Shown: piece by piece, positions 1-8,061 of the stretch
Layout: every line of letters starts with the position of its first letter
Numbering within the stretch: position 1 is the stretch's first letter
Assembly: GCA_001282665.1 (NCBI GenBank)
Contig: LN874948.1
Span: 814,213 to 878,212 of the forward strand
Direction of reading: 5' to 3'
DNA from: Clostridiales bacterium mt11
Lineage (GTDB): Bacteria; Bacillota; Clostridia; Tissierellales; Tepidimicrobiaceae
DNA length: 64,000 nt
The notes under the pieces: generated by a model
What the model was told of the DNA's origin: nothing
Database searches by the model: none
What the model saw: only the letters and a program-made list of their open reading frames with translations
Position numbers and translations under genes: made by a program

Positions 1-26
1 CTTTTTTAAATTTAAAAATAAAAAAG

Positions 27-173
27 TGTAGATAATTATCTACACTTAAAATATTATAATCCTTTCAAAATATTTGTTTCATAACAGTCATCTTATTTAT
101 AGAGAATTAAATAGATATTAAATCTGTAGCTAATAATCTACAATTTGATAAAATATGTAGATTATTAGCTACA
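27..173. promoter_or_regulatory. Three TGTAG-N8-CTACA dyads (candidate enhancer sites)
   Basis: Three 18-bp dyads with the form TGTAG-N8-CTACA lie just past the sigma-54 activator gene: 27-44 (TGTAGATAATTATCTACA), 125-142 (TGTAGCTAATAATCTACA) and 156-173 (TGTAGATTATTAGCTACA). The last two are exact reverse complements with centres 31 bp apart, about three helical turns. The first is a perfect palindrome that extends to 24-47. Inference: upstream activator sites for the Fis-type HTH of the neighbouring activator, serving an operon off the left edge. Alternative: RNA hairpins ending the activator transcript. The 24-47 palindrome is followed on the minus strand by a T-rich run and could act as an intrinsic terminator. 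Confidence 0.5.
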
Positions 174-174
174 A

Positions 175-1896
175 TCATATATTCAGCCCATACTTTTCTA
201 TTTTCTTGTACAAAGCAGTTCTATGAATTCCCAATCTTTCTGCGGCTAAAGTTTTATTTCCTTTAGCTTCATCTATCGCATTAATTATGGCTTCTTTTTC
301 TACTTTAGCTATTACATCTTTCAGCGGGTATACTTTTTTCTTTTTATCTATTGGATAATTGGTACAATTTAAAATCCTATCTGGCAAATGATTAGGTAGT
401 ATAACCTCTTCTGATGAAAGACTTATTGCCCTTTCCAATACATTTCTCAATTCTCTTACATTTCCCGGCCAATGATATCTCATAAGGATTTCTATGGTTT
501 CCTTAGAAAGTTTCTTCTTCTTAGAGTTTAGTTCTTTTATAAGATAATCTAAAAGGTTCTGGGATAATATAGGAATATCCTCTATTCTATCCCTTAAAGG
601 AGGTATATCTAATGTTATAACATTTAATCTATAATAAAGGTCTTCTCTAAACTTCCCCTTCTTTACCGCTTCCTCAATATTTTCATTTGTTGCAGCAATT
701 ATCCTCGTGTCTAGGATAATCTTTTTATTGCCTCCTACCCTTTCAAATTCCCTTTCTTCTAATACCCTTAAAAGTTTAACCTGCATATCTAAAGGCATAC
801 TGCCTATTTCATCTAAAAAGATAGTACCCCCATTAGCCAATTCAAATTTTCCCGGTTTTCCACCTCTTTTCGCTCCAGTAAAAGCTCCTCCCTCATATCC
901 AAACAATTCGGATTCCAACAGTTCCCTAGGTATAGCCGCACAATTTATGGGAACAAAAGCTTCTAACTTCCTATAGCTTGCCTTATGAATGGCATGGGCG
1001 AACATTTCCTTTCCAGTACCAGATTCTCCAAGTATTAATACAGTGGAATTGGATTCAGCTGCCTTTCTTCCTAATTTCTTTAAATATTCCATCTTAGAAT
1101 CCTGAGTCTTAATGCTATCAAAGGAATACCTACTGCTCTGTAATCTCTCTATTTCTCCCCTGTATTCATTGATCTTGTTCTCCAACTGGATTAACTCCCC
1201 AGCCAATTCCTTTACTTCGCTGGCATCCCTAAATAATACAGTACCTACAGCGCCTATTACCTTATTATCTCTAATGATGGGGATTCGATTGGTTATCATA
1301 TCATGGTCTTGAATCCTCTGAACTTCCCTAAGCTCTTTTTTCCCTGTTTTAACTACTATGTGCATTCTAGTATTTTCTATAACCTGTTCCACAGGTTTTC
1401 CCAAAGCATCTTCCTCTTTAATGCCCATTAACTTTTCATAATTCATCTTTGCAACTTTGCCTTCTTTATCCACTAATACAAAACCTTCATAGGCGTATTC
1501 AAGTATGTCTTCAATCATATCTAAACTGTTCTTTAACTCCCTTAGCTGAGTTTCAGAGTCCTTAATATCCGTTATATCCTTTAGTATAAAAATATGTCCT
1601 AAAAGCCTATCCTCATCTATATAGGGCAAAGATTTTATTAAAAGATGAATACCTTTATAATAACATTCACTTTCCTCTTCCTCTTTTTTCCTAACAAAAA
1701 ACTCCCTCAATCTTTCATCTTTTATGAAATCTAGGAAGTCATTTGAATTTAATCTTTTTTCATCTATATTTAGCATATCCATAAGGGCAAGATTTCCATA
1801 ACGAACCTTGCCCTTATCATCTACTATTAAAATACCATCCGTAAGAGAATTCAATAGAAAATTGAAAAAATGTTGGTTTTCAATTTCATATTTCAT
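175..1896 (-). CDS. PAS-domain sigma-54-dependent transcriptional activator
   Basis: Enhancer-binding protein of 573 aa that would activate sigma-54 RNA polymerase. Two PAS-like sensor regions (about residues 10-110 and 120-230) precede a short coiled linker and an AAA+ domain (about 260-490). The AAA+ domain has Walker A GESGTGKE, the sigma-54 contact motif GAFTGA, Walker B-like FLDEIG and a WPGNVREL motif. The C-terminus is a Fis-type HTH (NKTLAAERLGIHRTALYKKI). There is no receiver domain or membrane segment, so it probably senses a cytoplasmic ligand. An in-frame GTG lies 9 nt upstream, but AGGAG sits 8 nt before the ATG at 1896 and overlaps the stop of the preceding epimerase gene. It is probably co-transcribed with tagO-wecB. 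The target operon is not visible, and the ligand cannot be told from sequence. Confidence 0.9.
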   Translation of the reverse strand: MKYEIENQHFFNFLLNSLTDGILIVDDKGKVRYGNLALMDMLNIDEKRLNSNDFLDFIKDERLREFFVRKKEEEESECYYKGIHLLIKSLPYIDEDRLLGHIFILKDITDIKDSETQLRELKNSLDMIEDILEYAYEGFVLVDKEGKVAKMNYEKLMGIKEEDALGKPVEQVIENTRMHIVVKTGKKELREVQRIQDHDMITNRIPIIRDNKVIGAVGTVLFRDASEVKELAGELIQLENKINEYRGEIERLQSSRYSFDSIKTQDSKMEYLKKLGRKAAESNSTVLILGESGTGKEMFAHAIHKASYRKLEAFVPINCAAIPRELLESELFGYEGGAFTGAKRGGKPGKFELANGGTIFLDEIGSMPLDMQVKLLRVLEEREFERVGGNKKIILDTRIIAATNENIEEAVKKGKFREDLYYRLNVITLDIPPLRDRIEDIPILSQNLLDYLIKELNSKKKKLSKETIEILMRYHWPGNVRELRNVLERAISLSSEEVILPNHLPDRILNCTNYPIDKKKKVYPLKDVIAKVEKEAIINAIDEAKGNKTLAAERLGIHRTALYKKIEKYGLNI

Positions 1897-1907
1897 TGGA
1901 ATCACTC

Positions 1908-3035
1908 CTAATTATTGGGGCTTACATGCTTAAGGATAATATCTATAATCCTTTCAGAAGCCTTGCCGTCTCCATAAGGGTTTACAGCGTTAGCCATTTT
2001 TTTGTATTCATCCTCGCTGGATATAAGGCTTTCCATCTCTTTAAATATACTCTCATACTCCACACCTGCTAGTTTACAAGTACCTGCTTCTATACCTTCT
2101 GGTCTCTCCGTCTCTTTCCTTACTACCAATACTGGTTTTCCTAAACTAGGTGCTTCTTCTTGTAAACCACCTGAATCCGTAACCACAAAATAGGATTTAG
2201 CCATTAAATTTGCAAAAGGTTCGTAGTCCAATGGTTCTATTAGATGAACCCTTTCATTACCTTTAAATACCCTGTTTGCTATCTCTCTAACCTTTGGATT
2301 TAAGTGAATAGGAAACACGACTTCTACATCGTCATATTTTAAAACTATATCATTAATGGCTGAGAATATATTTTCCATAGGCTTACCTATGTTTTCCCTT
2401 CTATGGGATGTTACAAGGATTACTTTTCTGTTTTCATAGTCAATATCATTCAGAAGAGACATAGTAAAATTATAATCCTCTTTTACTGCATAGTGCAGTG
2501 CATCTATTACGGTATTTCCAGTAATAAATATCTTATCGTCAGGGTATCCTTCCTTCAATAGATTATCTCTATTGGAGGCTGTAGGGGCAAAATGAAAATC
2601 CGTAATTATTCCAGTTAATTTTCTGTTGGCCTCTTCTGGATATGGAGAATATAGATTTCCAGACCTTAAGCCTGCTTCTACATGACCTATTTTTACCTTT
2701 TGATAGAAGGCAGCTAAAGCTCCAGAAAATACAGTAGTAGTATCTCCTTGTACCAACAATACATCTGGCTTTACTTCCATTATTATCTTTTCTAAGCCCT
2801 CTAAGGCTCTCATGGTTATTTCCGTAAGGGTTTGACCCGGTTTAAATATATTCAAATCGTAATCTGGCTTAATATTAAAAAGGTTAAGTACTTGATCTAG
2901 CATTTCTCTATGTTGAGCTGTTATACATATGGTATTTTCTATTTCTGGAACTTTCTCCATAGCTTTGATTATAGGAGCCATCTTAATTCCTTCAGGTCTT
3001 GTCCCAAATACAGTCATAATTTTAATCTTACTCAT
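1908..3035 (-). CDS. wecB: UDP-N-acetylglucosamine 2-epimerase, non-hydrolysing
   Basis: Interconverts UDP-GlcNAc and UDP-ManNAc in the cytoplasm, supplying ManNAc for teichoic acid or other wall polymers. The 375-aa length is normal for WecB/MnaA. Family signatures are the N-terminal FGTRPE, the GDTTT segment, HVEAGLRS, SHRREN and a C-terminal TDSGGLQEEAPSLGKPVLV motif. The start overlaps the last 8 nt of the tagO-like gene and has a GGAGGA site, so the two are translationally coupled. This pairing with a polyprenyl-phosphate GlcNAc-1-P transferase is the classic first step of wall-polymer linkage-unit synthesis. An equally good name is mnaA. Confidence 0.95.
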   Translation of the reverse strand: MSKIKIMTVFGTRPEGIKMAPIIKAMEKVPEIENTICITAQHREMLDQVLNLFNIKPDYDLNIFKPGQTLTEITMRALEGLEKIIMEVKPDVLLVQGDTTTVFSGALAAFYQKVKIGHVEAGLRSGNLYSPYPEEANRKLTGIITDFHFAPTASNRDNLLKEGYPDDKIFITGNTVIDALHYAVKEDYNFTMSLLNDIDYENRKVILVTSHRRENIGKPMENIFSAINDIVLKYDDVEVVFPIHLNPKVREIANRVFKGNERVHLIEPLDYEPFANLMAKSYFVVTDSGGLQEEAPSLGKPVLVVRKETERPEGIEAGTCKLAGVEYESIFKEMESLISSEDEYKKMANAVNPYGDGKASERIIDIILKHVSPNN

Positions 3036-4068
3036 TTTTGTCCTCCTTCTTCGAACTAATCAGTCCCATCTTTCCAGCTAACAAGATAGTGACTAAAAAT
3101 ACTATCATGGACAATATAACAGCCCTCTTGCTGTTGAATTTAGCAATCAATATAGCACATAGTCCAAATATAGCACTAATAGAATATAGTATTAAAACGG
3201 TCTTTCTTTGAGAGAATCCCATTTCAAGTAATCTATGGTGGAGATGTCCCTTATCTGCTTCTGCAATGGATTTCCCATTTAAAAGCCTTCTAAATATGGC
3301 AAAGGTAGTATCGAATATAGGCACTCCTAAGATGATTATTGGCACTACTATAGCAATAGTTGCTACAGACTTCATAACCCCTTCTATGGATATGGAAGCT
3401 AACATAAAACCTAGGAATAAAGCTCCCGTATCTCCCATAAATATCTTTGCAGGATTAAAGTTATAGGGTAGAAACCCAAGACAAGATCCAGCCACTATAG
3501 ATGACATTATAATTACTGGTATGTAGTTAAATTTATTGGCAACAAACAAGAAAGATAGGCTAGCAATCATAGCCACCCCTGATGATAAGCCATCTAATCC
3601 ATCAATTAAATTCAAAGTATTGGTGATCCCCACCACCCAAAAAATAGTTATGGGAATTGAGAACCCATTCAATGGAATTAATTTGTTAGACTTAGTAAAG
3701 GGATTGGTAATAAAATCAATCTTTACATCTCCAAATATTAAAACGATTGCTGCAATTATTTGGAATAAAAGTTTTACTTTAGGGCTTAAATCTTTTATAT
3801 CATCTATTATTCCTGAAATTACAATTATAGTCCCTCCGATAATAATGGAAATAAGAGTTTTATCTATTGGTAGAAAGATTAGAGATGAAATTATTACAGA
3901 AATGTATATAGCTAATCCCCCCATCAATGGCATCGGCTTGTTGTGAACCCTTCTTTCATCCTTAGGAATATCCATTGCTCCAACGCTAACTGCTATTCTT
4001 TTCACTATGGGTGTCATAAATAATGATATGACTACAGATATAACAAATGGCATAAGAATATTTTCCAT
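3028..4068 (-). CDS. tagO: Undecaprenyl-phosphate GlcNAc-1-phosphate transferase (TagO/WecA-like)
   Basis: Membrane enzyme of the MraY/WecA/TagO family that transfers GlcNAc-1-P from UDP-GlcNAc to undecaprenyl phosphate, starting wall-polymer synthesis. The 346-aa protein has about ten hydrophobic segments. Catalytic loops are visible: an early DxPKDERRVH-type motif, NLIDGLDGLSSG, IFMGDTGALFLG and the HLHHRLL motif that separates this branch from MraY. The start has AGGAG at suitable spacing. It is the first gene of the tagO-wecB-activator unit, behind a good sigma-A promoter. The MraY role is unlikely given the HLHHRLL loop and the wecB neighbour. Confidence 0.92.
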   Translation of the reverse strand: MENILMPFVISVVISLFMTPIVKRIAVSVGAMDIPKDERRVHNKPMPLMGGLAIYISVIISSLIFLPIDKTLISIIIGGTIIVISGIIDDIKDLSPKVKLLFQIIAAIVLIFGDVKIDFITNPFTKSNKLIPLNGFSIPITIFWVVGITNTLNLIDGLDGLSSGVAMIASLSFLFVANKFNYIPVIIMSSIVAGSCLGFLPYNFNPAKIFMGDTGALFLGFMLASISIEGVMKSVATIAIVVPIIILGVPIFDTTFAIFRRLLNGKSIAEADKGHLHHRLLEMGFSQRKTVLILYSISAIFGLCAILIAKFNSKRAVILSMIVFLVTILLAGKMGLISSKKEDKNE

Positions 4069-4101
4069 GTTGTTTCGCTCCTTAATTTATGTTCTCTTCA
4101 A

Positions 4102-4130
4102 ATTTTATATTAGAATGATAAATAAGTCAA
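4102..4130 (-). promoter_or_regulatory. Sigma-A promoter of tagO-wecB
   Basis: On the minus strand TTGACT (4130-4125), a 17-bp spacer and TAAAAT (4107-4102) form a near-consensus promoter about 35-60 nt before the tagO start. A second possible promoter, TTGTCA-N18-TATAAT, lies a little further upstream. Confidence 0.7.
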
Positions 4131-4182
4131 TAATTATACAATCTGCGATATGAAATTGACAATCCTTTAAACTAATATATTT

Positions 4183-4214
4183 AAAAAAATGAGCTATAGA
4201 ATAAAATCTATAGC
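4183..4214 (-). terminator. Intrinsic terminator after upp
   Basis: The minus strand reads GCTATAGA, a 6-nt loop, TCTATAGC and then T7. It lies just past the upp stop and closes the sua5-ywlE-rpiB-upp operon. Confidence 0.85.
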
Positions 4215-4231
4215 CCTTAATCATAATATAA

Positions 4232-4861
4232 TTATTTTGTACCAAATAATCTGTCTCCTGCATCCCCTAAACCAGGAATTATATAGGCATCTTCATTTAA
4301 TTTTTCATCAATACTTGCTACATATATATCTATATCAGGGTGAGCTTTTTGTACTGCTTCTATTCCTTCAGGAGCAGCAATCAAGCAAACCAATTTAATT
4401 GAATTGGAACCTCTATTCTTTAAGAATTGAACAGCTGCTATTGCTGAGCCTCCTGTTGCCAACATTGGATCAAGAACTATTAATTCCCTCTCTTCAATGT
4501 CTTGTGGCAATTTACAGTAGTATTCTACAGGTTTAAAGGTTTCAGGATCTCTATAAAGTCCAATGTGGCCTACTTTAGCTGCAGGAAGTAAATTCAACAT
4601 TCCATCTACCATACCTAGTCCTGCTCTTAATATAGGCACTAATCCTAATTTTTTACCTGAAATCACTTGGGCTTTAGTCTTTGTAATTGGAGTTTCAATT
4701 TCTATTTCCTCCAAAGGTAAATCCCTAGTAACTTCATAAGCCATAAGCATGGATACTTCTTTTACCAATTCTCTAAACTCTTTGGAACCAGTATTTTTGT
4801 CCCTAATAAATGTGAGTTTGTGTTTAATCAGTGGATGATCTAAAACTACAACTTTCCCCAT
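4232..4861 (-). CDS. upp: Uracil phosphoribosyltransferase
   Basis: Pyrimidine salvage enzyme that makes UMP from uracil and PRPP. At 209 aa it has the family length. The PRPP-binding loop LDPMLATGGSA and the uracil-contact segment YIIPGLGDAGDRLFGT near the C-terminus are both present. The start at 4861 is chosen because AGGAG lies 8 nt upstream. An in-frame ATG at 4879 would begin inside the ribosome binding site. It is the last gene of the operon after rpiB and is followed by a strong terminator. Confidence 0.97.
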   Translation of the reverse strand: MGKVVVLDHPLIKHKLTFIRDKNTGSKEFRELVKEVSMLMAYEVTRDLPLEEIEIETPITKTKAQVISGKKLGLVPILRAGLGMVDGMLNLLPAAKVGHIGLYRDPETFKPVEYYCKLPQDIEERELIVLDPMLATGGSAIAAVQFLKNRGSNSIKLVCLIAAPEGIEAVQKAHPDIDIYVASIDEKLNEDAYIIPGLGDAGDRLFGTK

Positions 4862-4918
4862 ATAAAAAACTCCTTTCATAATTTAAGATTTAAACTCCCT
4901 GAGTGATTATATCACAAT

Positions 4919-5356
4919 TTAGCCTTCTATATTAGAAATTTTATTTATTCTTCTCTCATGCCTTCCTCCTTGAAACTGTGCCTTCAACCATGTAGACACT
5001 ATTTCAACCGCTAAATCCATTCCAATAACTCTTCCACCTAATGCGAGTATATTGGCATTATTATGTTCTACACTCATTCTTGCAGAATAGGTATCGCTGC
5101 AAAGAGCACATCTAATACCTTTAACTTTATTACAAGTGATGGATATACCAATTCCTGTACCACATATAGCTATGCCCTTGTCGACTTCTCCTGATACAAC
5201 TCCTTTAGAAAGCTTCAAACCATAATCTGGATAATCTACAGAATCTAAGGAATTAGTTCCATAATCCACATATTCTATACCTTCCTCTTTAAGGTACTCC
5301 TTGATATATTCCTTTAATTCAAAACCACCATGATCACTTCCTATACCTATCTTCAT
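4919..5356 (-). CDS. rpiB: Ribose-5-phosphate isomerase B
   Basis: Isomerises ribose 5-phosphate and ribulose 5-phosphate in the pentose phosphate pathway (RpiB/LacAB family). The 145-aa protein begins MKIGIGSDHGG, with the phosphate-binding GSDHGG motif. The catalytic cysteine lies in ICGTGIGISI. The chosen ATG has GGAGG 8 nt upstream, and an adjacent ATG 3 nt earlier is also possible. The frame stays open upstream to 5416, but that stretch is encoded by the REP-like hairpin and reads RTVPLC, a spurious extension rather than protein. It sits between ywlE and upp as in many Clostridia. Confidence 0.94.
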   Translation of the reverse strand: MKIGIGSDHGGFELKEYIKEYLKEEGIEYVDYGTNSLDSVDYPDYGLKLSKGVVSGEVDKGIAICGTGIGISITCNKVKGIRCALCSDTYSARMSVEHNNANILALGGRVIGMDLAVEIVSTWLKAQFQGGRHERRINKISNIEG

Positions 5357-5380
5357 CATTACTCCTCCCTCTTTTAATCC

Positions 5381-5437
5381 ACACAGAGGGACGGTTCTCT
5401 TGTGTTGTTTTAGCACAGAAGAACCGTCCCTCTGTGT
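5381..5437. repeat. REP-like palindromic repeat inside the rpiB operon
   Basis: Perfect 18-bp inverted arms (ACACAGAGGGACGGTTCT at 5381-5398 and its complement at 5420-5437) enclose a shorter imperfect inner stem (TTGTG/CACAG) and a 9-nt loop. From general knowledge, hairpins with the GAGGGACGGTTCTT core are dispersed through many clostridial genomes, often near Y1-type REP-associated transposases. None is encoded in this window. It lies between ywlE and rpiB, where the transcript would form a long hairpin. Confidence 0.85.
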
Positions 5438-5440
5438 TTT

Positions 5441-5893
5441 TTAATTGTCCATTGACAATTGTCTGATTACTTCCTTTAGAGCCTTCTCTATTTCTTCTTT
5501 AGTGTTTTTATAGACATACAGATTCCCACCGAAAGGATCCATTACATCTTCCTCTATTCCGTAGGAATATTCTTTTAAAGTATAAACTTTTCCTTTGATA
5601 AAATCATATTTAGAAAGCAAAGCTTCCTTATGAGATACACTCATAGTTAAAATCAAATCTGCTTCTTCTAATAAATCCTTATAAATTGGACTTGCTCTAT
5701 GGGAAGAGATATCTATACCATCTGCTTTTAAAGCTTCAATAGCTCCCCTAGAGGCACTCTGACCATCTAAAGCAAATATTCCTGCAGATTTCACTTTTAT
5801 ATCCAACCCCAAATTCTTAGCCTTATCCTCTAGTAGAGCTTGAGCCATAGGGCTTCTACAGGTGTTGCCAGTACAAACAAAAAGTATATTCAC
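5441..5893 (-). CDS. ywlE: Low-molecular-weight protein arginine phosphatase, YwlE type
   Basis: Small phosphatase of the LMW-PTP fold, 150 aa. The active-site loop is CTGNTCRS, with Cys7, Thr11 and Arg13. In Bacillus YwlE the threonine at this place selects phosphoarginine, so an arginine phosphatase opposing McsB is more likely than a tyrosine phosphatase. The general-acid aspartate lies in the late MDPFGG motif. It starts with GTG behind an AGGAGAG site and follows sua5 closely, as in Bacillus ywlC-ywlE. Its last six residues and stop (QLSMDN) are encoded by a dispersed AATTGTCCATTGACAATT repeat, so the native C-terminus may have been altered. No mcsB is visible here. Confidence 0.88.
   Translation of the reverse strand: MNILFVCTGNTCRSPMAQALLEDKAKNLGLDIKVKSAGIFALDGQSASRGAIEALKADGIDISSHRASPIYKDLLEEADLILTMSVSHKEALLSKYDFIKGKVYTLKEYSYGIEEDVMDPFGGNLYVYKNTKEEIEKALKEVIRQLSMDN
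5443..5460. repeat. Short AATTGTC-CATT-GACAATT inverted repeat
   Basis: Two 7-bp arms (AATTGTC/GACAATT) with a CATT loop overlap the 3' end of ywlE and directly follow the REP-like hairpin. A near-identical copy, 18 of 19 bases, occurs in inverse orientation at 36126-36144, which marks it as a dispersed intergenic repeat. Confidence 0.7.
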
Positions 5894-5905
5894 ATTTCTC
5901 TCTCC

Positions 5906-6964
5906 TTATACTCCTTTTATATTTCCTCCTGAAGCCTTTTTAAGCCTGTTCATAATAGCAGTACCTATCTCAAATGTTTCTACTCCTTCAGAAAGAATTA
6001 TATCTACCTTCTTTTCATCAAATAATCTAATAGTATTAAATAGATTATGGGCAATAGTCTTTTTGTCTTTTCTACTGCCTACTGATATTATTATACCTTT
6101 CTTGTACTCATCTTTGGTCTCTTCTGTAGCCATGATTCCAACCTTTTTTCCCTGGGAAATATATTTATCTGTGTATTCATTTATAGCTTTAACTATATTT
6201 TGAACTTCTCCAGTGAATACTACCATATCTGCCTTCGGTGCATAATGTCTATACTTTTGTCCCGGAGATTTGGGTATTATATTCTTATCATCTTTAATTA
6301 TACTCAAATCCTCTTCTACTTTTGGAATTACTTTTATCAAATCCTCTAAAGTTATTCCTCCAGGTCTAAGTATGGTAGGCACATCTCCTGATACATCCAA
6401 TACTGTAGATTCTACGCCAATTCCTGTACTTCCTCCATCAATTATCATATCTATTTTTCCATTTAGATCCTCTATTACATGAGAAGCTAGAGTAGGGCTA
6501 GGTCTTCCCGAAGTATTAGCACTAGGGGCTGCTATTGGCACACCACTGGTTTTAATAAGCTCTAGTGCTATATGATTATTGGGCATCCTTATAGCTACTG
6601 TATCAAGACCAGCAGTTATCATATCAGGTATAAGATTACTCCTTTTAAATATCATAGTCAAGGGACCAGGCCAAAATCTTTCCATCAATATCTTCGCTTC
6701 TGTAGGTATAGACTCTACTAGGGATTCAACCTGTTTAACAGATGCTACATGAAGAATTAATGGGTTGTCCTGAGGTCTTCCCTTAGCAATAAATATTTTT
6801 TCTATGGCTTCTTCATTAAGTCCATTAGCCCCTAATCCATAAACGGTCTCCGTAGGAAAAGCAACTAATCCCCCTTCCTTAATAACATTAGCACCTAATT
6901 TTATTAAATCCTCTTTTAAATTCTTTTCATCTACTTTGATTATCTTTGTTTGAATTTCTTCCAT
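5906..6964 (-). CDS. ywlC: Threonylcarbamoyl-AMP synthase (Sua5/YwlC)
   Basis: Makes L-threonylcarbamoyl-AMP from threonine, bicarbonate and ATP, the first step of t6A37 tRNA modification. The 352-aa length fits the two-domain Sua5 form. The YrdC-like catalytic domain (about residues 15-205) carries KGRPQDNPLILHV and GVPIAAPSANTSGRPSPT. The SPGQKYRHYAPKA motif links it to the C-terminal Sua5 domain. The ribosome site is weak (AAGGGA). It is the first gene of the sua5-ywlE-rpiB-upp operon and is divergent from the activase gene. Confidence 0.95.
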   Translation of the reverse strand: MEEIQTKIIKVDEKNLKEDLIKLGANVIKEGGLVAFPTETVYGLGANGLNEEAIEKIFIAKGRPQDNPLILHVASVKQVESLVESIPTEAKILMERFWPGPLTMIFKRSNLIPDMITAGLDTVAIRMPNNHIALELIKTSGVPIAAPSANTSGRPSPTLASHVIEDLNGKIDMIIDGGSTGIGVESTVLDVSGDVPTILRPGGITLEDLIKVIPKVEEDLSIIKDDKNIIPKSPGQKYRHYAPKADMVVFTGEVQNIVKAINEYTDKYISQGKKVGIMATEETKDEYKKGIIISVGSRKDKKTIAHNLFNTIRLFDEKKVDIILSEGVETFEIGTAIMNRLKKASGGNIKGV

Positions 6965-7184
6965 AATGTCCCTTCTTTTCTTTTGCTTTTCTTTACCCTA
7001 TATTATACATTATTCCGCCAAGATTTAAAAAAATATTTTCTTTCAATTATAATTATCCTATTGATTAATTTTATACCATCAATATCTTATATAGATATAT
7101 CCTATTGGTATTTGAGATTATTTAATGCTACACTAATTAAAAACTATCCATTTTATATCTAGGATGTTAAAGGAAGTGATTTTT

Positions 7185-7946
7185 TTGATAAGTATTGGTA
7201 TTGATGTAGGCTCAGTGGCAGCAAAAGCAGCAGCATATGATGGAGAAAAAATTATTGCAACAGCAATATTGCCTACAGGTTGGAGTCCTAAGGCTGTAGG
7301 AGAACAGCTATTGGCTGAGATTTTACATAAAACTAGGACTCCTAAAGAAAAGGTCAAAAGCATAGTAGGAACTGGTTATGGTAGGGTATCCCTATCCTTT
7401 ATAGATAAAAACATTACAGAGATTACCTGTCATGGAAAAGGTGCTTATTACCTTGATCCTAAAATTAGGACCGTAATAGACATAGGTGGACAGGATAGCA
7501 AGGTAATCAAACTAGATGAAGGCGGTCAAGTTGTAGATTTTCTGATGAATGACAAATGTGCAGCAGGAACTGGACGATTCCTACAGGTAATGGCAAATGC
7601 TTTGGCTGTAGATGTGGGAGATCTATCAAGATTAGCTACAGGAGCTGAACCAGCTAATATTAGCTCCATGTGTACCGTATTTGCAGAATCTGAAGTGGTA
7701 AGCTTAGTAGCAGAAGGAAGCTCAAAAGAAACCATAGCCTCAGGACTACTTCACTCAGTATGTAATAAGACCTATTCATTGGCTAGCAAAATTGGAGTAG
7801 AAGACAAGGTATTCTTCTCTGGTGGGGTATCCAGAAACCAAAAGCTTGGGGAATTATTAAGTCATAAACTTGGGACAGAAGTTATCTCATCTAAAGAGTC
7901 TCAATACCTAGGTGCCATTGGAGCAGCAATAATTGGATATAGATAA
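7185..7946 (+). CDS. Acyl-CoA dehydratase activase (BadF/HgdC-type ATPase)
   Basis: Homologue of the ATP-hydrolysing [4Fe-4S] activators of 2-hydroxyacyl-CoA dehydratases and benzoyl-CoA reductases. The ASKHA fold shows GIDVGS (phosphate 1), VGTGYGR, DIGGQDSK and a C-terminal FSGGVSRN. The two cluster-ligand cysteines sit in NDKCAAGTGRF and SSMCTVFAESEV. Length is about 253 aa. The TTG at 7185 is preferred because AAGGA lies 10 nt upstream and it gives the usual MISIGIDVGS N-terminus. An ATG at 7164 has no spaced site. No dehydratase subunits adjoin it, so the partner must lie elsewhere. It is monocistronic, with a strong terminator. Confidence 0.9.
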   Translation: MISIGIDVGSVAAKAAAYDGEKIIATAILPTGWSPKAVGEQLLAEILHKTRTPKEKVKSIVGTGYGRVSLSFIDKNITEITCHGKGAYYLDPKIRTVIDIGGQDSKVIKLDEGGQVVDFLMNDKCAAGTGRFLQVMANALAVDVGDLSRLATGAEPANISSMCTVFAESEVVSLVAEGSSKETIASGLLHSVCNKTYSLASKIGVEDKVFFSGGVSRNQKLGELLSHKLGTEVISSKESQYLGAIGAAIIGYR

Positions 7947-7959
7947 TCCTTTTACCATT

Positions 7960-7987
7960 AGACGGGAGATTTTCTCTCGTCTTTTTT
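7960..7987 (+). terminator. Intrinsic terminator after the activase
   Basis: A 10-bp stem (7960-7969 with 7973-7982, one G-T pair), a TTT loop and a T-run, starting 13 nt after the stop codon. Confidence 0.9.
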
Positions 7988-8061
7988 ATTGAAATTATCC
8001 TCAAAAAAACTGTTCTTATTCATATACTCAAAGAATAATAATAAATTGAAAGGGTGAGGAT

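Noticed and set aside
5357..5416. N-terminal extension of rpiB
   Set aside because: It is encoded by the REP-like hairpin, precedes a strong ribosome site, and has no counterpart in the family.
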